A program made the translations under genes and the position numbers. A DNA stretch of 64,000 bases from Haematobia irritans. Lineage: Eukaryota; Arthropoda; Insecta; Diptera; Muscidae. Shown here piece by piece: positions 1 through 10,529 of the stretch (positions within the stretch are counted from its first letter, which is position 1; every line of letters starts with the position of its first letter). Under the pieces are notes generated by a model. It had not been told where the DNA came from and did no database searches. It was given only the letters and a program-made list of their open reading frames with translations. The DNA is taken from positions 223,572,537 through 223,636,536 of the forward strand of contig NC_134397.1 of NCBI RefSeq assembly GCF_050003625.1, in the 5' to 3' direction.

Positions 1-125
1 ATGAGCAAAACAAGTTTTTTATAAAAAATTTTAAATTTTTTCAGGATTTGGATGGAATTTTCTATTTTTTTGTGGTGGTCATGAATTAAGCTCCTTTTCG
101 CTGTAGGACGCATAGTTTAGGAGAT
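1..125 (+). repeat. Class B monomer, reference copy (125 bp)
   Basis: Class B differs from class A in two linked places: 'ttttttataaaaaatttt' plus 'aaattttttcagg' replaces the class A core, and 'tctatttttttgtggtgg' replaces 'tcgattttttgggggtgg'. The rest matches class A. Because length is kept at 125 bp, the two classes are old, aligned variants of one unit. Other clear B copies start at 2001, 3515, 4390, 5266, 7266, 8280, 10729, 12678, 13803, 15295, 27056, 27430, 28264, 28638, 35300, 35676, 37681 and 44702, and near 54387, 57890, 60454, 61204 and 63729. They nearly always carry gatgg, never gttgg, another sign of a separate lineage. Confidence 0.93.
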
Positions 126-250
126 ATGAGCAAAACAAGTTTTTCATATAAAAATTTCATTTTTTCCAGGATTTGGATGGAATTTTCGATTTTTTGGTGG
201 TGGTCATGAATTAAGCTCCTTTTCGCTCTAGGACGCATAGTTTAGGAGAT
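126..250 (+). repeat. Class A subtype with 'ttcattttttccagg' (typical follower of B)
   Basis: This 125-bp subtype reads 'ttcattttttccagg' where class A has 'ttcaattttttcagg'. It sits directly downstream of B monomers that carry ctgt before 'agga', as at 126, 5391, 10854, 12803, 30890, 35801 and 46453. The pairing recurs across the window, so the two-monomer cassette has been copied as a unit. It is usually followed by a gatgg/ctgt monomer and then, in several places, a 'ttcagttttttcagg' gttgg monomer. Confidence 0.88.
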
Positions 251-1014
251 ATGAGCAAAACAAGTTTTTCATATAAAAATTTCAATTTTTTCAGGATTTG
301 GATGGAATTTTCGATTTTTTGGGGGTGGTCATGAATTAAGCTCCTTTTCGCTGTAGGACGCATAGTTTAGGAGATATGAGCAAAACAAGTTTTTCATATA
401 AAAATTTCAGTTTTTTCAGGATTTGGTTGGAATTTTCGATTTTTTGGGGGTGGTCATGAATTAAGCTCCTTTTCGCTCTAGGACGCATAGTTTAGGAGAT
501 ATGAGCAAAACAAGTTTTTCATATAAAAATTTCAATTTTTTCAGGATTTGGTTGGAATTTTCGATTTTTTGGGGGTTGTCATGAATTAAGCTCCTTTTCG
601 CTCTAGGACGCATAGTTTAGGAGATATGAGCAAAACAAGTTTTTCATATAAAAATTTCAATTTTTTCAGGATTTGGTTGGAATTTTCGATTTTTTGGGGG
701 TGGTCATGAATTAAGCTCCTTTTCGCTCTAGGATGCATAGTTTAGGAGATATGAGCAAAACAAGTTTTTCATATAAAAATTTCAATTTTTTCAGGATTTG
801 GATGGAATCTTCGATTTTTTGGGGGTGGTCATGAATTAAGCTCCTTTTCGCTCTAGGACGCATAGTTTAGGAGATATGAGCAAAACAAGTTTTTCATATA
901 AAAATTTCAATTTTTTCAGGATTTGGTTGGAATTTTCGATTTTTTGGGGGTGGTCATGAATTAAGCTCCTTTTCGCTCTAGGACGCATAGTTTAGGAGAT
1001 ATGAGCAAAACAAG

Positions 1015-1070
1015 TTTTTCATATAAAAATTTCAATTTTTTCAGGATTTGGATGGAATTTTCGATTTTTT
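1015..1070 (+). other. Helically phased A/T tracts (per-monomer example)
   Basis: T5 at 1015-1019, A5 at 1025-1029, T6 at 1036-1041, T4 at 1058-1061 and T6 at 1065-1070 have centres spaced about 10, 11, 21 and 8 bp. Tracts repeated near the helical pitch are known to bend DNA. The pattern repeats in every monomer, so the array is likely to be curved with a 125-bp period. No measurement is available here. Confidence 0.5.
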
Positions 1071-1075
1071 GGGGG
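1059..1075 (+). other. CENP-B-box-like 17-mer (per-monomer example)
   Basis: The mammalian CENP-B box is nTTCGnnnnAnnCGGGn, with nine essential bases. The segment here reads TTCG, four bases, T, two bases, GGGG, so seven of nine essential positions match, at the right spacing. The misses are the central A (T here) and the C (G here). The site recurs at bases 59-75 of every standard class A monomer. Class B monomers match only about five, and ggtggtgg forms about six. The T-rich, G-rich context makes a chance match quite possible, and no binding is shown. Confidence 0.3.
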
Positions 1076-2620
1076 TGGTCATGAATTAAGCTCCTTTTCG
1101 CTCTAGGACGCATAGTTTAGGAGATATGAGCAAAACAAGTTTTTCATATAAAAATTTCAATTTTTTCAGGATTTGGATGGAATTTTCGATTTTTTGGGGG
1201 TGGTCATGAATTAAGCTCCTTTTCGCTGTAGGACGCATAGTTTAGGAGATATGAGCAAAACAAGTTTTTTATATAAAAATTTCAATTTTTTCAGGATTTG
1301 GTTGGAATTTTCGATTTTTTGGGGGTGGTCATGAATTAAGCTCCTTTTCGCTCTAGGACGCATAGTTTAGGAGATATGAGCAAAACAAGTTTTTCATATC
1401 AAAATTTCAATTTTTTCAGGATTTGGATGGAATTTTCGATTTTTTGGGGGTGGCCATGAATTAAGCTCCTTTTCGCTGTAGGACGCATAGTTTAGGAGAT
1501 ATGAGCAAAACAAGTTTTTCATATAAAAATTTCAATTTTTTCAGGATTTGGATGGAATTTTCGATTTTTTGGGGGTGGTCATGAATTAAGCTCCTTTTCG
1601 CTCTAGGACGCATAGTTTAGGAGATATGAGCAAAACAAGTTTTTCATATAAAAATTTCAATTTTTTCAGGATTTGGATGGAATTTTCGATTTTTTGGGGG
1701 TGGTCATGAATTAAGCTACTTTTCGCTCTAGGACGCATAGTTTAGGAGATATGATCAAAACAAGTTTTTCATATAAAAATTTCATTTTTTTCAGGATTTG
1801 GATGGAATTTTCGATTTTTTGGGGGTGGTCATGAATTAAGCTCCTTTTCGCTCTAGGACGCATAGTTTAGGAGATATGAGCAAAACAAGTTTTTCATATA
1901 AAAATTTCAATTTTTTCAGGATTTGGATGGAATTTTCGATTTTTTGGGGGTGGTCATGAATTAAGCTCCTTTTCGCTCTAGGACGCATAGTTTAGGAGAT
2001 ATGAGCAAAACAAGATTTTTATAAAAAATTTTAAATTTTTTCAGGATTTGGATGGAATTTTCTATTTTTTTGTGGTGGTCATGAATTAAGCTCCTTTTCG
2101 CTCTAGGACGCATAGTTTAGGAGATATGAGCAAAACAAGTTTTTCATATAAAAATTTCAATTTTTTCAGGATTTGGATGGAATTTTCGATTTTTTGGGGG
2201 TGGTCATGAATTAAGCTCCTTTTCGCTGTAGGACGCATAGTTTAGGAGATATGAGCAAAACAAGTTTTTCATATAAAAATTTCAATTTTTTCAGGATTTG
2301 GTTGGAATTTTCGATTTTTTGGGGGTGGTCATGAATTAAGCTCCTTTTCGCTCTAGGACGCATAGTTTAGGAGATATGAGCAAAACAAGTTTTTCATATA
2401 AAAATTTCAATTTTTTCAGGATTTGGATGGAATTTTCGATTTTTTGGGGGTGGTCATGAATTAAGCTCCTTTTCGCTCTAGGACGCATAGTTTAGGAGAT
2501 ATGAGCAAAACAAGTTTTTCATATAAAAATTTCAATTTTTTCAGGATTTGGTTGGAATTTTCGATTTTTTGGTGGTGGTCATGAATTAAGCTCCTTTTCG
2601 CTCTAGGACGCATAGTTTAG

Positions 2621-2634
2621 GACCCATAGTTTAG
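2621..2634 (+). repeat. 14-bp internal duplication (gacccatagtttag)
   Basis: Here 'gacgcatagtttag' is followed at once by 'gacccatagtttag', lengthening one monomer to 139 bp. The added unit carries CCC, a variant found in other monomers, so it looks like misaligned exchange between a gacgc and a gaccc monomer rather than simple slippage. The same event appears at 7636-7649 in the copied block, so it pre-dates the 5.27-kb duplication. Confidence 0.93.
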
Positions 2635-5265
2635 GAGATATGAGCAAAACAAGTTTTTCATATAAAAATTTCAATTTTTTCAGGATTTGGATGGAATTTT
2701 CGATTTTTTGGGAGTGGTTATGAATTAAGCTCCTTTTCGCTGTAGGACGCATAGTTTAGGAGATATGAGCAAAACAAGTTTTTCATATAAAAATTTCAAT
2801 TTTTTCAGGATTTGGATGGAATTTTCGATTTTTTGGGGGTGGTCATGAATTAAGCTACTTTTCGCTCTAGGACGCATAGTTTAGGAGATATGATCAAAAC
2901 AAGTTTTTCATATAAAAATTTCATTTTTTTCAGGATTTGGATGGAATTTTCGATTTTTTGGGGGTGGTCATGAATTAAGCTCCTTTTCGCTCTAGGACGC
3001 ATAGTTTAGGAGATATGAGCAAAACAAGTTTTTCATATAAAAATTTCAATTTTTTCAGGATTTGGATGGAATTTTCGATTTTTTGGGGGTGGTCATGAAT
3101 TAAGCTCCTTTTCGCTCTAGGACGCATAGTTTAGGAGATATGAGCAAAACAAGTTTTTCATATAAAAATTTCAATTTTTTCAGGATTTGGATGGAATTTT
3201 CGATTTTTTGGTGGTGGTCATGAATTAAGCTCCTTTTCGCTCTAGGACGCATAGTTTAGGAGATATGAGCAAAACAAGTTTTTCATATAAAAATTTCAAT
3301 TTTTTCAGGATTTGGTTGGAATTTTCGATTTTTTGAGGGTGGTCATGAATTAAGCTCCTTTTCGCTCTAGGACGCATAGTTTAGGAGATATGAGCAAAAC
3401 AAGTTTTTCATATAAAAATTTCAATTTTTTCAGGATTTGGATGGAATTTTCGATTTTTTGGGGGTGGTCATGAATTAAGCTCCTTTTCGCTCTAGGACGC
3501 ATAGTTTAGGAGATATGAGCAAAACAAGTTTTTTATAAAAAATTTTAAATTTTTTCAGGATTTGGATGGAATTTTCTATTTTTTTGTGGTGGTCATGAAT
3601 TAAGCTCCTTTTCGCTCTAGGACGCATAGTTTAGGAGATATGAGCAAAACAAGTTTTTCATATAAAAATTTCAATTTTTTCAGGATTTGGATGGAATTTT
3701 CGATTTTTTGGGGGTGGTCATGAATTAAGCTCCTTTTCGCTGTAGGACGCATAGTTTAGGAGATATGAGCAAAACAAGTTTTTCATATAAAAATTTCAAT
3801 TTTTTCAGGATTTGGTTGGAATTTTCGATTTTTTGGGGGTGGTCATGAATTAAGCTCCTTTTCGCTCTAGGACGCATAGTTTAGGAGATATGAGCAAAAC
3901 AAGTTTTTCATATAAAAATTTCAATTTTTTCAGGATTTGGATGGAATTTTCGATTTTTTGGGGGTGGTCATGAATTAAGCTCCTTTTCGCTCTAGGACGC
4001 ATAGTTTAGGAGATATGAGCAAAACAAGTTTTTCATATAAAAATTTCAATTTTTTCAGAATTTGGTTGGAATTTTCGATTTTTTGGGGGTGGTCATGAAT
4101 TAAGCTCCTTTTCGCTCTAGGACGCATAGTTTAGGAGATATGAGCAAAACAAGTTTTTCATATAAAAATTTCAATTTTTTCAGGATTTGGATGGAATTTT
4201 CGATTTTTTGGGGGTGGTCATGAATTAAGCTCCTTTTCGCTCTAGGACGCATAGTTTAGGAGATATGAGCAAAACAAGTTTTTCATATAAAAATTTCAAT
4301 TTTTTCAGGATTTGGATGGAATTTTCGATTTTTTGGGGGTGGTCATGAATTAAGCTCCTTTTCGCTCTAGGACGCATAGTTTAGGAGATATGAGCAAAAC
4401 AAGTTTTTTATAAAAAATTTTAAATTTTTTCAGGATTTGGATGGAATTTTCTATTTTTTTGTGGTGGTCATGAATTAAGCTCCTTTTCGCTTTAGGACAC
4501 ATAGTTTAGGAGATATGAGCAAAACAAGTTTTTCATATAAAAATTTCAATTTTTTCCAGGATTTGGATGGAATTTTCGATTTTTTGGTGGTGGTCATGAA
4601 TTAAGCTCCTTTTCGCTCTAGGACGCATAGTTTAGGAGATATGAGCAAAACAAGTTTTTCATATAAAAATTTCAATTTTTTCAGGATTTGGTTGGAATTT
4701 TCGATTTTTTGGGGGTGGTCATGAATTAAGCTCCTTTTCGCTCTAGGACGCATAGTTTAGGAGATATGAGCAAAACAAGTTTTTCATATAAAAATTTCAA
4801 TTTTTTCAGGAGTTGGATGGAATTTTCGATTTTTTGGTGGTGGTCATGAATTAAGCTCCTTTTCGCTGTAGGACGCATAGTTTAGGAGATATGAGCAAAA
4901 CAAGTTTTTCATATACAAATTTCAATTTTTTCAGGATTTGGTTGGAATTTTCGATTTTTTGGGGGTGGTCATGAATTAAGCTCCTTTTCGCTCTAGGACG
5001 CATAGTTTAGGAGATATGAGCAAAACAAGTTTTTCATATAAAAATTTCAGTTTTTTCAGGATTTGGTTGGAATTTTCGATTTTTTGGGGGTGGTCATGAA
5101 TTAAGCTCCTTTTCGCTCTAGGACGCATAGTTTAGGAGATATGAGCAAAACAAGTTTTTCATATAAAAATTTCAATTTTTTCAGGATTTGGATGGAATTT
5201 TCGATTTTTTGGGGGTGGTCATGAATTAAGCTCCTTTTCGCTCTAGGACGCATAGTTTAGGAGAT

Positions 5266-8200
5266 ATGAGCAAAACAAGTTTTTTATAAAAAATTTTAAA
5301 TTTTTTCAGGATTTGGATGGAATTTTCTATTTTTTTGTGGTGGTCATGAATTAAGCTCCTTTTCGCTGTAGGACGCATAGTTTAGGAGATATGAGCAAAA
5401 CAAGTTTTTCATATAAAAATTTCATTTTTTCCAGGATTTGGATGGAATTTTCGATTTTTTGGTGGTGGTCATGAATTAAGCTCCTTTTCGCTCTAGGACG
5501 CATAGTTTAGGAGATATGAGCAAAACAAGTTTTTCATATAAAAATTTCAATTTTTTCAGGATTTGGATGGAATTTTCGATTTTTTGGGGGTGGTCATGAA
5601 TTAAGCTCCTTTTCGCTGTAGGACGCATAGTTTAGGAGATATGAGCAAAACAAGTTTTTCATATAAAAATTTCAGTTTTTTCAGGATTTGGTTGGAATTT
5701 TCGATTTTTTGGGGGTGGTCATGAATTAAGCTCCTTTTCGCTCTAGGACGCATAGTTTAGGAGATATGAGCAAAACAAGTTTTTCATATAAAAATTTCAA
5801 TTTTTTCAGGATTTGGTTGGAATTTTCGATTTTTTGGGGGTGGTCATGAATTAAGCTCCTTTTCGCTCTAGGACGCATAGTTTAGGAGATATGAGCAAAA
5901 CAAGTTTTTCATATAAAAATTTAAATTTTTTCAGGATTTGGTTGGAATTTTCGATTTTTTGGGGGTGGTCATGAATTAAGCTCCTTTTCGCTCTAGGATG
6001 CATAGTTTAGGAGATATGAGCAAAACAAGTTTTTCATATAAAAATTTCAATTTTTTCAGGATTTGGATGGAATCTTCGATTTTTTGGGGGTGGTCATGAA
6101 TTAAGCTCCTTTTCGCTCTAGGACGCATAGTTTAGGAGATATGAGCAAAACAAGTTTTTCATATAAAAATTTCAATTTTTTCAGGATTTGGTTGGAATTT
6201 TCGATTTTTTGGGGGTGGTCATGAATTAAGCTCCTTTTCGCTCTAGGACGCATAGTTTAGGAGATATGAGCAAAACAAGTTTTTCATATAAAAATTTCAA
6301 TTTTTTCAGGATTTGGATGGAATTTTCGATTTTTTGGGGGTGGTCATGAATTAAGCTCCTTTTCGCTCTAGGACGCATAGTTTAGGAGATATGAGCAAAA
6401 CAAGTTTTTCATATAAAAATTTCAATTTTTTCAGGATTTGGATGGAATTTTCGATTTTTTGGGGGTGGTCATGAATTAAGCTCCTTTTCGCTGTAGGACG
6501 CATAGTTTAGGAGATATGAGCAAAACAAGTTTTTTATATAAAAATTTCAATTTTTTCAGGATTTGGTTGGAATTTTCGATTTTTTGGGGGTGGTCATGAA
6601 TTAAGCTCCTTTTCGCTCTAGGACGCATAGTTTAGGAGATATGAGCAAAACAAGTTTTTCATATCAAAATTTCAATTTTTTCAGGATTTGGATGGAATTT
6701 TCGATTTTTTGGGGGTGGCCATGAATTAAGCTCCTTTTCGCTGTAGGACGCATAGTTTAGGAGATATGAGCAAAACAAGTTTTTCATATAAAAATTTCAA
6801 TTTTTTCAGGATTTGGATGGAATTTTCGATTTTTTGGGGGTGGTCATGAATTAAGCTCCTTTTCGCTCTAGGACGCATAGTTTAGGAGATATGAGCAAAA
6901 CAAGTTTTTCATATAAAAATTTCAATTTTTTCAGGATTTGGATGGAATTTTCGATTTTTTGGGGGTGGTCATGAATTAAGCTACTTTTCGCTCTAGGACG
7001 CATAGTTTAGGAGATATGATCAAAACAAGTTTTTCATATAAAAATTTCATTTTTTTCAGGATTTGGATGGAATTTTCGATTTTTTGGGGGTGGTCATGAA
7101 TTAAGCTCCTTTTCGCTCTAGGACGCATAGTTTAGGAGATATGAGCAAAACAAGTTTTTCATATAAAAATTTCAATTTTTTCAGGATTTGGATGGAATTT
7201 TCGATTTTTTGGGGGTGGTCATGAATTAAGCTCCTTTTCGCTCTAGGACGCATAGTTTAGGAGATATGAGCAAAACAAGTTTTTTATAAAAAATTTTAAA
7301 TTTTTTCAGGATTTGGATGGAATTTTCTATTTTTTTGTGGTGGTCATGAATTAAGCTCCTTTTCGCTCTAGGACGCATAGTTTAGGAGATATGAGCAAAA
7401 CAAGTTTTTCATATAAAAATTTCAATTTTTTCAGGATTTGGATGGAATTTTCGATTTTTTGGGGGTGGTCATGAATTAAGCTCCTTTTCGCTGTAGGACG
7501 CATAGTTTAGGAGATATGAGCAAAACAAGTTTTTCATATAAAAATTTCAATTTTTTCAGGATTTGGTTGGAATTTTCGATTTTTTGGTGGTGGTCATGAA
7601 TTAAGCTCCTTTTCGCTCTAGGACGCATAGTTTAGGACCCATAGTTTAGGAGATATGAGCAAAACAAGTTTTTCATATAAAAATTTCAATTTTTTCAGGA
7701 TTTGGATGGAATTTTCGATTTTTTGGGAGTGGTTATGAATTAAGCTCCTTTTCGCTGTAGGACGCATAGTTTAGGAGATATGAGCAAAACAAGTTTTTCA
7801 TATAAAAATTTCAATTTTTTCAGGATTTGGATGGAATTTTCGATTTTTTGGGGGTGGTCATGAATTAAGCTACTTTTCGCTCTAGGACGCATAGTTTAGG
7901 AGATATGATCAAAACAAGTTTTTCATATAAAAATTTCATTTTTTTCAGGATTTGGATGGAATTTTCGATTTTTTGGGGGTGGTCATGAATTAAGCTCCTT
8001 TTCGCTCTAGGACGCATAGTTTAGGAGATATGAGCAAAACAAGTTTTTCATATAAAAATTTCAATTTTTTCAGGATTTGGATGGAATTTTCGATTTTTTG
8101 GGGGTGGTCATGAATTAAGCTCCTTTTCGCTCTAGGACGCATAGTTTAGGAGATATGAGCAAAACAAGTTTTTCATATAAAAATTTCAATTTTTTCAGGA

Positions 8201-8904
8201 TTTGGATGGAATTTTCGATTTTTTGGGGGTGGTCATGAATTAAGCTCCTTTTCGCTCTAGGACGCATAGTTTAGGAGATATGAGCAAAACAAGTTTTTTA
8301 TAAAAAATTTTAAATTTTTTCAGGATTTGGATGGAATTTTCTATTTTTTTGTGGTGGTCATGAATTAAGCTCCTTTTCGCTCTAGGACGCATAGTTTAGG
8401 AGATATGAGCAAAACAAGTTTTTCATATAAAAATTTCAATTTTTTCAGGATTTGGATGGAATTTTCGATTTTTTGGGGGTGGTCATGAATTAAGCTCCTT
8501 TTCGCTGTAGGACGCATAGTTTAGGAGATATGAGCAAAACAAGTTTTTCATATAAAAATTTCAATTTTGTCAGGATTTGGTTGGAATTTTCGATTTTTTG
8601 GGGGTGGTCATGAATTAAGCTCCTTTTCGCTCTAGGACGCATAGTTTAGGAGATATGAGCAAAACAAGTTTTTCATATAAAAATTTCAATTTTTTCAGGA
8701 TTTGGATGGAATTTTCGATTTTTTGGGGGTGGTCATGAATTAAGCTCCTTTTCGCTCTAGGACGCATAGTTTAGGAGATATGAGCAAAACAAGTTTTTCA
8801 TATAAAAATTTCAATTTTTTCAGGATTTGGTTGGAATTTTCGATTTTTTGGTGGTGGTCATGAATTAAGCTCCTTTTCGCTCTAGGACGCATAGTTTAGG
8901 AGAT
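5266..8904 (+). repeat. 5.27-kb higher-order repeat, copy 2 (shortened)
   Basis: This copy follows 1-4139 monomer by monomer but is 500 bp shorter. Two two-monomer losses explain this. One lies before the 14-bp insertion: the offset falls from 5265 to 5015 (insertion at 2621 versus 7636). The other lies before the B monomer at 8280 (versus 3515). After about 8905 the order diverges. The 'gggagtggttatg' monomer (2640 and 7655), the 'ctactttt' monomer and the 'gatatgatc' monomer (2890 and 7905) are shared markers. Confidence 0.88.
7636..7649 (+). repeat. 14-bp internal duplication, copied site
   Basis: The junction is identical to the one at 2621 and is carried along by the 5.27-kb higher-order duplication. 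The flanking monomers also agree: a ggtggtgg gttgg monomer before it and 'gggagtggttatg' after it. Confidence 0.93.
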
Positions 8905-9279
8905 ATGAGCAAAACAAGTTTTTCATATCAAAATTTCAATTTTTTCAGGATTTGGATGGAATTTTCGATTTTTTGGGGGTGGCCATGAATTAAGCTCCTT
9001 TTCGCTGTAGGACCCATAGTTTAGGAGATATGAGCAAAACAAGTTTTTCATATAAAAATTTCAATTTTTTCAGGATTTGGTTGGAATTTTCGATTTTTTG
9101 GGGGTGGTCATGAATTAAGCTCCTTTTCGCTGTAGGACGCATAGTTTAGGAGATATGAGCAAAACAAGTTTTTCATATAAAAATTTCAATTTTTTCAGGA
9201 TTTGGTTGGAATTTTCGATTTTTTGGGGGTGGTCATGAATTAAGCTCCTTTTCGCTCTAGGACGCATAGTTTAGGAGAT
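8905..9279 (+). repeat. Class A monomers between two higher-order blocks
   Basis: Three class A monomers. The first has 'atatcaaaa', ggcc, ctgt and gaccc; the others are gttgg. No other feature was seen. This short stretch links the end of the 5.27-kb copy to the start of the 2-kb tandem pair. Confidence 0.8.
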
Positions 9280-9654
9280 ATGAGCAAAACAAGTTTTTCA
9301 TATAAAAATTTCAATTTTTTCAGGATTTGGATGGAATTTTCGATTTTTTGGGGGTGGTCATGAATTAAGCTCCTTTTCGCTGTAGGACGCATAGTTTAGG
9401 AGATATGAGCAAAAAAAGTTTTTCATATAAAAATTTCAATTTTTTCAGGATTTGGTTGGAATTTTCGATTTTTTGGGGGTGGTCATGAATTAAGCTCCTT
9501 TTCGCTCTAGGACGCATAGTTTAGGAGATATGAGCAAAACAAGTTTTTCATATAAAAATTTAAATTTTTTCAGGATTTGGTTGGAATTTTCGATTTTTTG
9601 GGGGTGGTCATGAATTAAGCTCCTTTTCGCTCTAGGACGCATAGTTTAGGAAAT

Positions 9655-10404
9655 ATGAGCAAAACAAGTTTTTCATATAAAAATTTCAATTTTTTCAGGA
9701 TTTGGATGGAATTTTCGATTTTTTGGTGGTGGTCATGAATTAAGCTCCTTTTCGCTGTAGGACGCATAGTTTAGGAGATATGAGCAAAACAAGTTTTTCA
9801 TATACAAATTTCAATTTTTTCAGGATTTGGTTGGAGTTTTCGATTTTTTGGGGGTGGTCATGAATTAAGCTCCTTTTCGCTCTAGGACGCATAGTTTAGG
9901 AGATATGAGCAAAACAAGTTTTTCATATAAAAATTTCAATTTTTTCAGGATTTGGATGGAATTTTCGATTTTTTGGTGGTGGTCATGAATTAAGCTCCTT
10001 TTCGCTGTAGGACGCATAGTTTAGGAGATATGAGCAAAACAAGTTTTTCATATAAAAATTTCAATTTTTTCAGGATTTGGTTGGAATTTTCGATTTTTTG
10101 GGGGTGGTCATGAATTAAGCTCCTTTTCGCTCTAGGACGCATAGTTTAGGAGATATGAGCAAAACAAGTTTTTCATATAAAAATTTCAATTTTTTCAGGA
10201 TTTGGATGGAATTTTCGATTTTTTGGTGGTGGTCATGAATTAAGCTCCTTTTCGCTGTAGGACGCATAGTTTAGGAGATATGAGCAAAACAAGTTTTTCA
10301 TATAAAAATTTCAATTTTTTCAGGATTTGGTTGGAATTTTCGATTTTTTGGGGGTGGTCATGAATTAAGCTCCTTTTCGCTCTAGGACGCATAGTTTAGG
10401 AGAT
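9655..10404 (+). repeat. 250-bp dimeric higher-order repeat, three copies
   Basis: Monomers alternate strictly for six units: gatgg/ggtggtgg/ctgt, then gttgg/ggggg/ctct. They start at 9655, 9780, 9905, 10030, 10155 and 10280. A 250-bp dimer repeated three times within the larger 2-kb unit is the simplest reading. Confidence 0.82.
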
Positions 10405-10529
10405 ATGAGCAAAACAAGTTTTTCATATAAAAATTTCAATTTTTTCAGGATTTGGATGGAATTTTCGATTTTTTGGGGGTGGTCATGAATTAAGCTCCTT
10501 TACGCTCTAGGACGCATAGTTTAGGAGAT

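Larger units (their letters stand above)
1001..1125 (+). repeat. Class A monomer, reference copy (125 bp)
   Basis: This copy represents the commonest monomer. It holds, in order, 'atgagcaaaacaag' (1-14 of the unit), a T5 run (15-19), 'catataaaaattt', a T6 run (36-41), 'caggatttggatgg', 'aattttcgattttttggggg', 'tggtcatgaattaagctcc', 'ttttcgctctaggacg' and 'catagtttaggagat'. Frequent alternatives are gttgg for gatgg, ctgt for ctct, ggtggtgg for gggggtgg, ggcc for ggtc and gaccc for gacgc. These are combined non-randomly. The unit has three CpG sites (tCGat, ttCGct, gaCGca), close to the number expected from its base composition. Confidence 0.95.
1..5265 (+). repeat. 5.27-kb higher-order repeat, copy 1
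   Basis: The order of variant monomers from position 1 is repeated from 5266. It starts B with ctgt, then ttcattttttcc, gatgg/ctgt, and 'ttcagttttttcagg' gttgg. Private changes recur at an exact offset of 5265 bp: 'ggatgcatag' (731 and 5996), 'gatggaatcttcg', 'atatcaaaa', and 'gatatgatc' (monomers at 1751 and 7016). 5265 is 42 monomers plus a 14-bp insertion at 2621-2634 and one extra C in the monomer starting at 4515. The stretch from about 4140 to 5265 has no counterpart in copy 2. Confidence 0.9.

Noticed and set aside
1065..1078. G-quadruplex in 'gggggtgg'
   Set aside because: There is one G5 run and a GG pair per 125 bp. Four runs of three or more G within a short span are never reached, so an intramolecular quadruplex is not supported.
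1089..1125. Stem-loop between 'agctcc' and 'ggagat' near the monomer end
   Set aside because: Only four or so bases pair (ctcc with ggag) across a loop of about 25 bases, too weak to call a structure or a terminator.
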